A model generated the notes under the pieces. That model did not search any database. It had not been told where the DNA came from and saw nothing but the letters and a program-made list of their open reading frames with translations. Shown here piece by piece: positions 1 to 8,369 of a DNA stretch of 64,000 nt. The DNA is taken from assembly GCA_963697365.1 (NCBI GenBank), contig CAVONT010000017.1:62001-126000 (forward strand), written 5' to 3'. Numbering within the stretch: position 1 is the first letter of the stretch; each line of letters starts with the position of its first letter. This stretch comes from CAIXZV01 sp963697365 (GTDB lineage: Bacteria; Chloroflexota; Limnocylindria; Limnocylindrales; CSP1-4). A program made the position numbers and the translations under genes.

Positions 1-1407
1 CGCGCGGCCTGCGACGCCCGCGTCCGCACCGGTCTCACGCGCGACGGAAGCATCGCGTTCCAGGACATCGAGGCGGACTACCTGATCGGCGCGTACACGG
101 ACATCGCCGATCGGGTCGTGGGCAAGGGCTCCTACCCGGGCGCGGGGCCGTACAACGTGCCGGCGGTCCGGATCGTCGCCCGCTCGGTCCTGTCGCACAC
201 CGTCCCGTCGACCGCGTTCCGTGGCTTCGGCAACCCGCAGGTGAACTGGGCGGTCGAGTCCACGCTGGACGAGGGCGCGAAGGCGCTCGGCATCGACCGG
301 CTCGCGATCCGCCTGCGCAACCTGGCCCGCAAGGGTGACCGGTTCATCCCGTTCGACACGCCCTGTGACGGGGAGTGGGAGCAGAGCGTCCGCCTCGCCG
401 CGGACCGCATCGGCTGGGACACGCCCATCCCCGACGGCCGCGGCCGTGGCATCGCCCTGGGCATCAAGTCCGGCCCCACCACGGGGCTCTCGTACGCCAC
501 CGTCCGGCTGCTGGTCGACGGCTCCGTCGTGGTCCACGCCGGCACCTCCGACATGGGCCAGGGCGCCCGCACCGTCCTGGCGCAGATCGCCGCCCAGGAG
601 CTGGGCGCGCCGCTCGACTGGGTCACCGTCGTCATGGGCGACACGGCCATCGTCCCCTACGACCAGCAGACGTCGGCGTCGCGCTCCACCGTGCTCATGG
701 GCAACGCCGTGCTGGCGGCCTGCCGTGACATCCAGGGGAAGCTCCGGGCGATGGCGGCACGCGTCTTCGAGGTCGACGAGGGGGCGATCGTGGTCGAGGA
801 TGGCCGGGTCCGCATTCCCGACGGCCGCGAGCTCACCCCGGTCGAGGTCATGCAGCCCGGCTTCGGCAGGCTCGGCGGCGAGATCACGGGTCTCGGCGAG
901 ACCCGCAAGGACGCCGATCCGGCCCACCCGCTCTCGGGCGCCCCCGCATTCTTCGAGTTCAACGCGACCGCCGTCGAGGCCTCGGTGGACGAGGAGACCG
1001 GCGACATCACGATCCACCGCCACGTCACCGTGAGCGACGTCGGCAAGGCCCTCAACCCGCTCCAGGTCCGGATGCAGGACGAGGGCGCCGCGATCATGGG
1101 CCTCGGCCACACGCTCATGGAGCAGTACATCTGGGACGACCAGGGCCGCATCCGCAACCTCGGGGCCATCGACTACCGGATCCCCACGTCCATGGACCTC
1201 CCCGTCGAGCTCCACAGCGAGGCCGTGGAGAACGCGGACGGGCCCGGCCCCTACGGCTCGAAGGGCATGAGCGAGGGCGCGCTGCTGTGCGTCGCGTCGG
1301 CCGTGGCCGCAGCCGTGCGAGAGGCTGCCGGCATCGAGCTCCACGACCTCCCGCTCACCCCCGAGCGCGTCTGGCACGCGCTGCAGGCCAGGGAACGCTC
1401 CTCGTGA
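1..1407 (+). CDS. Xanthine dehydrogenase-family molybdopterin-binding subunit, C-terminal part (5' truncated by window)
   Basis: The reading frame is open from the first base, so the gene starts before the window; 468 residues are visible. It is the C-terminal part of the large molybdenum-cofactor subunit of the xanthine dehydrogenase / aldehyde oxidase / CO dehydrogenase family, which hydroxylates purines, aldehydes or N-heterocycles using water. Visible family marks are the TAFRGFGNPQ cofactor-binding motif near 210-240, the DMGQGARTVLAQIAAQ stretch near 550-600, SRSTVLMGNAV near 680-715, and the PYGSKGMSEGALL segment whose Glu (codon 1273-1275) matches the catalytic base of the family. Substrate cannot be decided: the motifs fit xanthine dehydrogenase-like proteins better than CoxL. 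No frameshift is present. Its stop codon overlaps the start of the following PPDK-like gene as GTGA, indicating translational coupling. Confidence 0.9.
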   Translation, partial: RAACDARVRTGLTRDGSIAFQDIEADYLIGAYTDIADRVVGKGSYPGAGPYNVPAVRIVARSVLSHTVPSTAFRGFGNPQVNWAVESTLDEGAKALGIDRLAIRLRNLARKGDRFIPFDTPCDGEWEQSVRLAADRIGWDTPIPDGRGRGIALGIKSGPTTGLSYATVRLLVDGSVVVHAGTSDMGQGARTVLAQIAAQELGAPLDWVTVVMGDTAIVPYDQQTSASRSTVLMGNAVLAACRDIQGKLRAMAARVFEVDEGAIVVEDGRVRIPDGRELTPVEVMQPGFGRLGGEITGLGETRKDADPAHPLSGAPAFFEFNATAVEASVDEETGDITIHRHVTVSDVGKALNPLQVRMQDEGAAIMGLGHTLMEQYIWDDQGRIRNLGAIDYRIPTSMDLPVELHSEAVENADGPGPYGSKGMSEGALLCVASAVAAAVREAAGIELHDLPLTPERVWHALQARERSS

Positions 1408-3533
1408 CCTTCGCCTTCGCGTACGACTTCGACCACGGCCTGCCGCTCCCCGAGCTGCAGCGCAAGATCGGCGGCAAGGCCGCCAACATCTCGACCATGG
1501 CGGTGGCGATGGGACTGCCGGTCCCACCGGCCTTCACGGTGTCCACCGCGGCCTGCCTGGACTACCTCGCCAATGGCTGGCCCGCCGGGCTGACCGACGA
1601 GCTGCGCGCGCAGATGGCCGCGCTGGAGCGGAAGGTCGGGCGGGGCTTCGGGTCGGCGATCGATCCGCTGCTGGTCAGCGTCCGGTCGGGCGCCCCGCGG
1701 TCGATGCCCGGCATGATGGACACGATCCTCAACCTGGGCCTGAACGCGGCGACCGAGGCCGGGCTTGCCGCTGCCTCCGGCGACGCGGCGTTCGCGGCCG
1801 ACTGCCACGCACGCTTCCGGGCGTCGTACTGCTCCATCGTCGGCGTCGAGGCCGTTCCCGACGACCCGTGGGCCCAGCTGCGCGGCGCCGTCGAGGCGGT
1901 GTTCCGCTCCTGGAACAGCGACCGGGCGAAGGCCTACCGCGAGCACGACGGCATCCCGGACGACCTGGGCACTGGCGTCACCGTCCAGGCGATGGTGTTC
2001 GGCAACCGGGGCTCGAGCCTCGGGAACCGGGGTGCTGTTCACACGCAACCCGGCGACCGGCGAGCACCTGCTCTACGGCGACATCCTGTTCAACGCCCAG
2101 GGCGAGGACGTGGTGGCCGGCACGCACCGGACCGAGCCGATCTCCTGCCTTGCCACGCGCCTGCCCGCCGTCGAGGCAGAGCTGCGTGCCTACGCCGAGC
2201 GCCTCGAGCACCACTACCGCGACTGCTGCGACATCGAGTTCACGATCGAGCAGGGCCGCCTGTTCCTGCTCCAGGTCCGGATCGGGAAGCGCACGCCCCA
2301 GGCGGCCGTGCGGATGGCGGTCGAGATGGCCGAGGACCCGGCCTTCCCGCTGACACGGGCCGAGGCCGTGGAACGGGTGCGGGCCGATCCTCGCCGACCC
2401 GCCCCGAACGGTCGTGAGCCGGGGCGACGGCGGCGTGGTCCTGACCACCGGCCTGCCGGCATCGCCGGGCGTCGCCTGCGGCGAGATCGCGCTGACCCCC
2501 GACGCCGCCGTGGCGGTCGCCGACGCGGGCCGCGACGTGATCCTCGTCCGCGCCGAGACCTCGCCCGACGACGTGCACGGGATGGGCCGGGCGACCGGGA
2601 TCCTGACGTCCACCGGCGGCTTCGCCTCGCACGCGGCGGTGGTCGCACGGGGGTGGGGGATCCCTGCCGTCGTGGGCGCATCCGACGTGGTGATCGGGGA
2701 TGGGGTGGTGGCCATCGGCGGGCGCACGCTGGCAGAAGGCACGGTGATCACGATCGACGGCGCCACCGGCGAGGTCTTCGAGGGTGTCGCAGCGGGCGTC
2801 GAGGAGGTCGTGCCCGAGGCGAAGGTGCTGCTCGGGTGGGCGCGGGAGCTCGGGATCGCGATCGGCGACGATGAGCAGCCAGGGGCTGCACGCACGTCGT
2901 CACCGGCAGCGGCGGCTGAGGGCGACCTGCGGGGCCTGGCGCTCCGGATGCTCAGGGCGAAGGGCAACGCCACGCCGGACACGCTTGCGGTGGCGATGGG
3001 CGTGCCGGTCGATGTGGCGACGGCCAGGATCGACACCCTCGTGGCCGACGGCCTGGCCGAGCCGTTCTCGGGCGCCTTCCGTCTCACCGATGCCGGGTCG
3101 CGTGGCTGCCGCGGCGCTGGTCGCGGAGGATCGTGCCGCCTGGGGCCCAGCCGCCGCGGACGCGGCGCTCGACGCGTTCGTCACCCTCGACCGGCGGATG
3201 AAGCAGGTCGTCACCGACTGGCAGACCAAGGGGCCGGGTGTCTTCAACGACCACGCCGACGCCGCCTACGACGCCGCGGTCATCGCCCGGCTGGGCGAGC
3301 TGCACCGTGACGTGGAGGGCTGGCTCGCGTCGGCATCGGCCGGGCTGCCCAGGCTGGCGCTCTACGGCGTGCGGCTGTCGGCAGCGGCGGCCCAGGTGGC
3401 GTCGGGCAACGGGAAGTACATCGCGAGCCCCAGGGTGGACAGCTACCACGGCGCCTGGTTCGAGCTCCACGAGGACCTGATCGGCCTCGCGGGGCGCACG
3501 CGCGCGGAGGAGACCGCCGCCGGCCGCGCCTGA
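1404..3533 (+). CDS. PPDK-like PEP/pyruvate-binding protein lacking the PEP barrel, with C-terminal winged-helix-like region (three frameshifts)
   Basis: About 708 residues once three +1 shifts are corrected (near 2019, 2389 and 3097). GTG at 1404 overlaps the upstream stop (GTGA). The N-terminal half is the ATP-grasp nucleotide-binding domain of pyruvate phosphate dikinase: GGKAANISTMAV, VSVRSGAPRSMPGMMDTILN, GVLFTRNPATGEH and FLLQVRIGKRTPQAAVR. The phosphohistidine mobile domain follows, with GGFASHAAVVARGWG; the swivelling His is codon 2630-2632. Instead of the roughly 340-residue C-terminal PEP-binding TIM barrel of true PPDK there are only about 220 residues: a stretch like a winged helix (TPDTLAVAMGVPVDVATARI) and a helical tail (RRMKQVVTDWQTK, GNGKYIASPRVDSYHGAWFE). 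It probably does not interconvert pyruvate and PEP by itself; a phosphotransfer or regulatory role coupled to the molybdenum enzyme is inference. Single-base shifts in an otherwise conserved gene suggest sequence error. Confidence 0.8.
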
Positions 3534-3806
3534 CCTACTCAGCGCCAGGAGCCCGTTCCGGATCGACGACGCCAACGACGGCGTTGAGCGCGGTGGCGAT
3601 CCTCGTGACTCTCGGGTGCTGCACCGCAACGTGCGACTGACGGCGCCCGACCATCAGCACGCGCCCGCGGTCCGCGCCCGCAACGCCGCCTGGTAGGCAC
3701 AATGCCCTGGCAGCACCCCCCCCCAATAGGACTGGCCTGTCATTCGGGGCGACGCCACCATGGGCGATAGCGTCCGTGGGCGTGCCTGGGTGTGGAGGGG
3801 AAGGCC
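3534..3806. other. Intergenic region with C9 tract
   Basis: No gene is supported here. A run of nine C lies at 3716-3724. A TAGCGT box at 3768-3773 could be the -10 element of the downstream lipoprotein gene, leaving a leader of about 25 nt that contains its Shine-Dalgarno sequence. Confidence 0.4.
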
Positions 3807-6314
3807 GTGCGTCCTGTTGCCCGTCGTGCGCGACGCGGGAAGGAATGGCGCCTCGTGCGGGCCGTGGCGGTAGGCGCCCTGGCCGCACTCATCGCAGGCG
3901 CCTGCCAGGCGACAGCTGAGGTCCCAGCAGGCAGCCAGGGTGTCGCCACCCTGGCTGCACCGATGGCAAGCCCCCCCGCGCCCGAGCCCACGCGGTCCTC
4001 GGTCCCCTCGGCGACGCCCAGGCCCGCGCCGACGCCACGGCCAGTGCAGAGCCTCCAGCCGATGCCGTCGCAGCGGCGGTTGCCCATGCCGGATGCAGGG
4101 CCAGCCGACTACCTGGATGTGGCGTTCGGCTACGAAGGCGGCGGCTGCGCCGTCCGGGCGGACGGCACGCTCACATGCTGGGGCGACGCCGGAGATCCTC
4201 CCGCGGGAACCTTCGTGTCCATCACCGGGGGCGAGACCTGGTGTGCCCTGGATGCGGCCGGCAGAGCGACCTGCTGGTACGGTGCGGAGGACGGCGAGGG
4301 CGGGCCGCCGGAGGCGGACAACCCGCCCGGCCGGTGGCTCGCGGTGGCGGCCCCGTGCGGGGTGCGGCCCAACGGCCGGCTCGCGTGCTGGGACGGCGAG
4401 GACCCGGAGTCCACGAGCCCGTCGTCGCTGCCCGCCGGACGCTACGCCGGTCTGGCCGCCGACTACGGGAACGCCGAGGGGGCCACCTGCGCCATCCGGT
4501 GGGACGGCAGCCTCGCGTGCCCGGGCCTGACGTTCCAGGTTGGCAGCGCCTACCAGCGGATGCGGGCGCAGCCGCCGGTGGGCCGCTTCAAGGACGTCGC
4601 GATCAGCGAGAACTTCGCCTGCGCCATCCGGATGTCGGGCGCCCTCGCCTGCTGGGGCGACGTGCTCCGCGATCGATCCGGCGGCCCGGTGGTCCCGAAC
4701 GGGCGCTACGTGGCCGTCACCCCGGGCGAGTACGGCACCGACGGGATGTGCGCGGTCCGCGCCGACGGCGTCCTCGTGTGCTTCGGGGGCGATACCGGCG
4801 GACTCGTGGTGACCCGGACCGGCAACGGCGTGGATCCGCTGCACCATGGGGAGACGCCCGCACATGCGACCGCTGTGTCCGGCTCGTGTTTCCTGCGCGA
4901 CGACGGCACGATCGGATGCTTGGGCGAGGGCGACGGCCGGCCGCCGGCCGGGACCTTCACCTCGCTGGCGAGCGGCGAGACCGTCTCCTGCGCGGTCGCC
5001 CAGGACGAGCGTCTTGTGTGCTGGGGCTCGCAGGAGGTGGAGTGGGGCGCCGCCATGGAGCCGGATGCGCCGAGCAGCGTGCTGGACACGCCGGCAGGCC
5101 GGTTCGCGTCGGTGTCGGTCGGCCTCGGGAGCAACGTCTGCGCGCTCCGCACCGACCGGACGCTGGCGTGCTGGGACGCGCTGCCCGAGGGTGCCGGTGG
5201 GACATCCGGCGGCCCGCAGCCTGTCATCGAGCCGCCGTCCGGCGAGTTCGCCCAGGTTGACATCGGGGAGGCCGGCGCCTGCGCGGTCCGGACGGACGGC
5301 ACCGCTGTGTGCTGGGCGACCGAGCCGTCGAGGCTGCCCGCGCCTCCCGCCGTGACGTTCATCGCGGTGAGCGTGGGGCCGCAGCACGCCTGCGGTATCC
5401 GCACGACGGGCGCCGTGACCTGCTGGTGGCCGTCGGGCGACGTCCCGTTCCAGCCGGCAGGCTCGTTCGCGGCGATCGACGACGACTGCGGCATCCGCAC
5501 CGACGGCACCCTCGCCTGCTGGGGCGTAGGCATGGCCGAGGACGAGGATGGCGAGGACACCGTGGAGGTCGCCCCGCCGGCGGGGACGTTCATCTCCGTG
5601 AGCGACCATTGCGCCGTGCGGACCGTGGGCGACCTCGTCTGCTGGGACTGGCTTGGGCTGACCGCGCTCAACCCGTCAGCCAAGCCGATCTCCCCGCGCG
5701 CGTGGGTCGCGACCGGCCCAGTGACGCTCCGGTGGACTGCGTCGGGGCCGCTGCCCGTCACCTCCTACGACATCGCGCTGCGGCGCTGGACGCGGGCCGG
5801 CGGCCAGCCGACCCGGCAGGTGCTCACCGACACCTCCAAGACCAGCCTGCGCCTGCCGCTCCAGCCGGGCCGCACTGTCTGCCCGAGCGTGGTGGCGCGG
5901 GATACGGCGGGGACGGCCTCCGCGCCAGTCGGCTGGACCTGTATCACCTTCGCGCTCGACGACACGGTGCTCGCGGTCCGCAGCGGCCCGTGGGCGCGCG
6001 TCGGGGGCGAGGGCCTCTACGGGGGATCGGCGCTCCGGACCACCACCCGGGGCGCGCGCCTGTCGATGACGGCCCACGCGGCGCGGCTCGCCATTGTGGC
6101 GTCGACGTGCCCGGGCTGCGGCATGCTCAAGGTCCTGGGACAGCGGATCAGCCTCGACGGCCCGAAGGCAGACCGTGTCGCATTCGAAGTCGACCTCTGC
6201 CCCGACCGTGACTGTCCCGAATACCCGGAGCCCTGGTCCGTCGACATCCGGGTCACCTCATCGGGCAAGCCCGTGATCATCGACGGCATTGCCGCCAGCA
6301 ACGAGTGGAAGTAG
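3807..6314 (+). CDS. RCC1-repeat (beta-propeller) lipoprotein
   Basis: 835 residues, intact. A GTG at 3792 is in frame, but the GTG at 3807 has GGAGGGG (3794-3800) six bases upstream and gives a short basic N-terminus, so 3807 is preferred. The signal sequence ends in a lipobox (AALIAGAC), so the protein should be lipid-anchored on the outside. After a Pro/Thr-rich linker come about a dozen repeats of roughly 40-50 residues built on the pattern C-A-V/I-R-x-D-G-x-L-x-CW (for example CAVRADGTLTCWGD), each with two Cys about ten residues apart; this is the RCC1/BNR-type propeller pattern. The last 200 residues (from about position 5690) form a fibronectin-like and jelly-roll-like tail. The paired cysteines suggest disulfides within blades. 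Ligand unknown. Confidence 0.85.
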   Translation: MRPVARRARRGKEWRLVRAVAVGALAALIAGACQATAEVPAGSQGVATLAAPMASPPAPEPTRSSVPSATPRPAPTPRPVQSLQPMPSQRRLPMPDAGPADYLDVAFGYEGGGCAVRADGTLTCWGDAGDPPAGTFVSITGGETWCALDAAGRATCWYGAEDGEGGPPEADNPPGRWLAVAAPCGVRPNGRLACWDGEDPESTSPSSLPAGRYAGLAADYGNAEGATCAIRWDGSLACPGLTFQVGSAYQRMRAQPPVGRFKDVAISENFACAIRMSGALACWGDVLRDRSGGPVVPNGRYVAVTPGEYGTDGMCAVRADGVLVCFGGDTGGLVVTRTGNGVDPLHHGETPAHATAVSGSCFLRDDGTIGCLGEGDGRPPAGTFTSLASGETVSCAVAQDERLVCWGSQEVEWGAAMEPDAPSSVLDTPAGRFASVSVGLGSNVCALRTDRTLACWDALPEGAGGTSGGPQPVIEPPSGEFAQVDIGEAGACAVRTDGTAVCWATEPSRLPAPPAVTFIAVSVGPQHACGIRTTGAVTCWWPSGDVPFQPAGSFAAIDDDCGIRTDGTLACWGVGMAEDEDGEDTVEVAPPAGTFISVSDHCAVRTVGDLVCWDWLGLTALNPSAKPISPRAWVATGPVTLRWTASGPLPVTSYDIALRRWTRAGGQPTRQVLTDTSKTSLRLPLQPGRTVCPSVVARDTAGTASAPVGWTCITFALDDTVLAVRSGPWARVGGEGLYGGSALRTTTRGARLSMTAHAARLAIVASTCPGCGMLKVLGQRISLDGPKADRVAFEVDLCPDRDCPEYPEPWSVDIRVTSSGKPVIIDGIAASNEWK

Positions 6315-6340
6315 CAGGACCCACCGGCGCCGCACGCGGA

Positions 6341-6376
6341 GACGCCCCGGCCGGTGGGGGAGCCGGACGGGGCGTC
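6341..6376. terminator. Strong hairpin between convergent genes
   Basis: Arms 6341-6354 and 6363-6376 are complementary at 13 of 14 positions around an 8-nt loop. It lies between the stop of the RCC1 lipoprotein (6314) and the stop of the MBL hydrolase (6414), both reading into it, so a bidirectional terminator is likely. There is no T-run, as often in high-GC bacteria. Confidence 0.7.
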
Positions 6377-6413
6377 GAGATGGAACGAGGAGGCGGTACC
6401 AGGCCGCGGGCTG

Positions 6414-7307
6414 CTATCGGGCCGGCGGGTGCTCCGCGGGGAAGGTCGTCTCGGTGGGCTTCGTGAACAGGTCGTACAGGGCGCCGGCGTTGCGCTCCTG
6501 GATGTAATCCATCATGTATTCCTGCCCGATGTCGACCGGGTAGCGCTCGGCGAAGCTGACGCGTGCGATCGTCTCCTCGCGGCTCCATCCCTTGGCGATC
6601 GCCACCGCCACGGCCGCCTTCCACTCCAGCATGAACGAGCGCTGGGTGGCCAGGTACGCCTTGGTCTGGACCGGGCCGTGGCCCGGGATGACGTGGTCGA
6701 TGTCGAGGGCGCGGATGCGGTCGAGCGCCGTGATCCACTGGTCCACGTTGGACGTCATGAGCCACGTGGTGCACTCGGAGAAGATCGTGTCGCCGGTGAA
6801 GACGGCCCGCTCCTCGGGGACGTAGACCGCGACCTGGCCCGGGGTGTGGCCCGGGGTGTGGAGCAGCACGAAGGTCCGGTCGCCGACCTTGAGCGTGAGG
6901 TCGCCGGTGAACACGATGTCGGCGGTGCCCATGTTCGCGTAGTAGGTCTCGCGGTCGGGGACGAGGGCGGCGCCGTCGGGGTCGTCGGTCGGGAGGGCCT
7001 CGAGGGCGTACGCGAACGGGTCCAGCTCCGGGTACACCGTCATGAACCGCTCGTGGACGCCCTGGTGGTGGACGATCGTGGTGCGGCCCTTGAACCAGTA
7101 GTTGCCGAAGATGTGGTCGACGTGGTGCTCGGTGTTGATGAGGTACTGGATCGGCCCGATCGACTCGACCATGTCCCGCATCGCGACGGCCTTCGTCGGC
7201 AGCTGCGGGGTGTCGATGACGACGGGTCCCTTGGACGTCTTGACGAAGCACGGGTTGCAGCCGCGCACCTTCGTCTCGGCCCAGATGCGGTCGGTGACCT
7301 GCTCCAT
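6414..7307 (-). CDS. MBL-fold metallo-hydrolase
   Basis: 297 residues, ATG at 7307 preceded by GAGGGAGCG. It is a metallo-beta-lactamase-fold hydrolase with the metal motif INTEHHVDHIFGNYWF (codons around 7095-7140) and later LLHTPGHTPGQVAVYVPE, VFTGDTIF and PGHGPVQTK, which supply the further His and Asp ligands. The usual THxHxDH has Glu in place of the first His here, which may change the metal site or favour a mononuclear enzyme. Second gene of a two-gene unit behind the SDR gene (35-nt gap), so it probably acts in the same catabolic pathway; substrate unknown. It ends next to the strong hairpin at 6341-6376. Confidence 0.85.
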   Translation of the reverse strand: MEQVTDRIWAETKVRGCNPCFVKTSKGPVVIDTPQLPTKAVAMRDMVESIGPIQYLINTEHHVDHIFGNYWFKGRTTIVHHQGVHERFMTVYPELDPFAYALEALPTDDPDGAALVPDRETYYANMGTADIVFTGDLTLKVGDRTFVLLHTPGHTPGQVAVYVPEERAVFTGDTIFSECTTWLMTSNVDQWITALDRIRALDIDHVIPGHGPVQTKAYLATQRSFMLEWKAAVAVAIAKGWSREETIARVSFAERYPVDIGQEYMMDYIQERNAGALYDLFTKPTETTFPAEHPPAR

Positions 7308-7342
7308 CTCGGTCTCGCTCCCTCGGGGCTACTGGGGGCGGG

Positions 7343-8128
7343 CTACTGGGTGGCGGTAAGGCCGCCGTCGACGCCGAGCACCTGGCCGGTGATGAAGGCG
7401 GCGGCGTCTGACGCGAGGAAGACGACGGGCCCGGTCATGTCGTCGGTGTCGCCCACCCGCCCGAGCGGGATCCGGCTGACGATGCCCGCCTTGAAGGCAG
7501 GATCGTCGAGGAGCATCGCCACCTGGGGCGTGTCCACGAACGTCGGCCGGATGGCGTTGACCCGGATGCCGTGCTTGGCCCACTCGGTCGCCCACTGGCG
7601 GGTGAGGGAGCTGATGGCACCCTTCGCCGCGACATAGGCCGAGTAGCCGGCATTGATCCCGAGGTCCGCCCGGACGGAGCTGATGTTGACCACGACGCCG
7701 CCGTGACCCTGGGCGATCATCTGCCGGACCGCCGCCTGTGTCGCCACGAGCGTGCTGCGGACGTTGAGCTCCATGATCCAGTCCCACGCGTCGCGCGGGT
7801 AGTCCTGGGCGTCGAAGAGGACCTTGCCGGCCCCGCCGCCGACGCAGTTGACGATGATGTCCAGCTGCCCGAAGCGTTCGACCGCCGCTGCGACGACCTG
7901 ATCCGCCCCGGCCTCGGAGGTGATGTCCGCACCCAGCGCGAGGGCCTCGCCGCCCGCCTCGATGATCGGGGCGGCTGCGGCAGCCGCGCGCTCCTCGGTC
8001 ACGTCGATGAGCACGACCTTCGCACCCGACGCGGCGAGCGCCTTCCCGATCGCGGCACCGATGGCCCCGCCGCCGCCGGGCACGAGGGCGACCTTGCCCG
8101 TGAGCGAGAACCTGTCCTGGTAGCTCAT
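7343..8128 (-). CDS. SDR-family oxidoreductase
   Basis: 261 residues, ATG at 8128 with purine-rich GGAGAGG upstream. Classical short-chain dehydrogenase/reductase: N-terminal Rossmann glycine motif (VPGGGGAIGAAIGKALA, atypical Pro instead of Thr before the glycines), LIDVTEE adenine-ribose region favouring NAD(H), NCVGGG in place of NNAG, catalytic VNISS serine, and YSAYVAAKG with the Tyr-xxx-Lys pair. The C-terminal FITGQVLGVDGGLT is the usual family end. Length is normal for FabG-like enzymes, but the substrate cannot be told. First gene of the operon with the MBL hydrolase, driven by the promoter at 8188-8216. Confidence 0.88.
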   Translation of the reverse strand: MSYQDRFSLTGKVALVPGGGGAIGAAIGKALAASGAKVVLIDVTEERAAAAAAPIIEAGGEALALGADITSEAGADQVVAAAVERFGQLDIIVNCVGGGAGKVLFDAQDYPRDAWDWIMELNVRSTLVATQAAVRQMIAQGHGGVVVNISSVRADLGINAGYSAYVAAKGAISSLTRQWATEWAKHGIRVNAIRPTFVDTPQVAMLLDDPAFKAGIVSRIPLGRVGDTDDMTGPVVFLASDAAAFITGQVLGVDGGLTATQ

Positions 8129-8187
8129 CCTGCTGCCTCTCCGCCTGCGGTCGGGCGGCGCGGTCGCCGCTGCATCATCGATTATCG

Positions 8188-8216
8188 AGCATACCGGGGC
8201 GAGGGTGTCGGGTCAA
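8188..8216 (-). promoter_or_regulatory. Sigma-70-like promoter of the SDR/MBL operon
   Basis: Reading the minus strand, TTGACC (8216-8211) is followed after 17 nt by TATGCT (8193-8188), about 60 nt before the SDR start. This is the clearest -35/-10 pair in the window. Confidence 0.65.
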
Positions 8217-8237
8217 CGCTGCTGTCTAGGTCAACGC
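8211..8237. repeat. Direct repeat GGTCAACGC x2 over the -35 box
   Basis: GGTCAACGC occurs at 8211-8219 and again at 8229-8237, a period of 18 bp. The proximal copy contains the -35 hexamer of the SDR promoter. Repeats on one DNA face with this spacing could be a regulator site; this is inference. Confidence 0.4.
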
Positions 8238-8369
8238 CGCCGGATACACCGACTCTCGGCCGTGACTGCCAGCGTCCTTGCCGACCAGTTGGGCAGCGAT
8301 GCGGACGTGACACGTCTCGAGGGCGGGTTGACTCCGCAGTCCAGGCCCGTCCGACCCGACGCGGTCAGG

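Noticed and set aside
3716..3724. Run of nine C as a possible phase-variation tract
   Set aside because: It lies outside any coding frame and not in a recognisable promoter spacer, so slippage would have no evident effect.
3654..5609. Open frame of 651 codons on the minus strand
   Set aside because: Antisense to the RCC1-repeat lipoprotein; repetition in its product simply mirrors the repeats of the sense strand.
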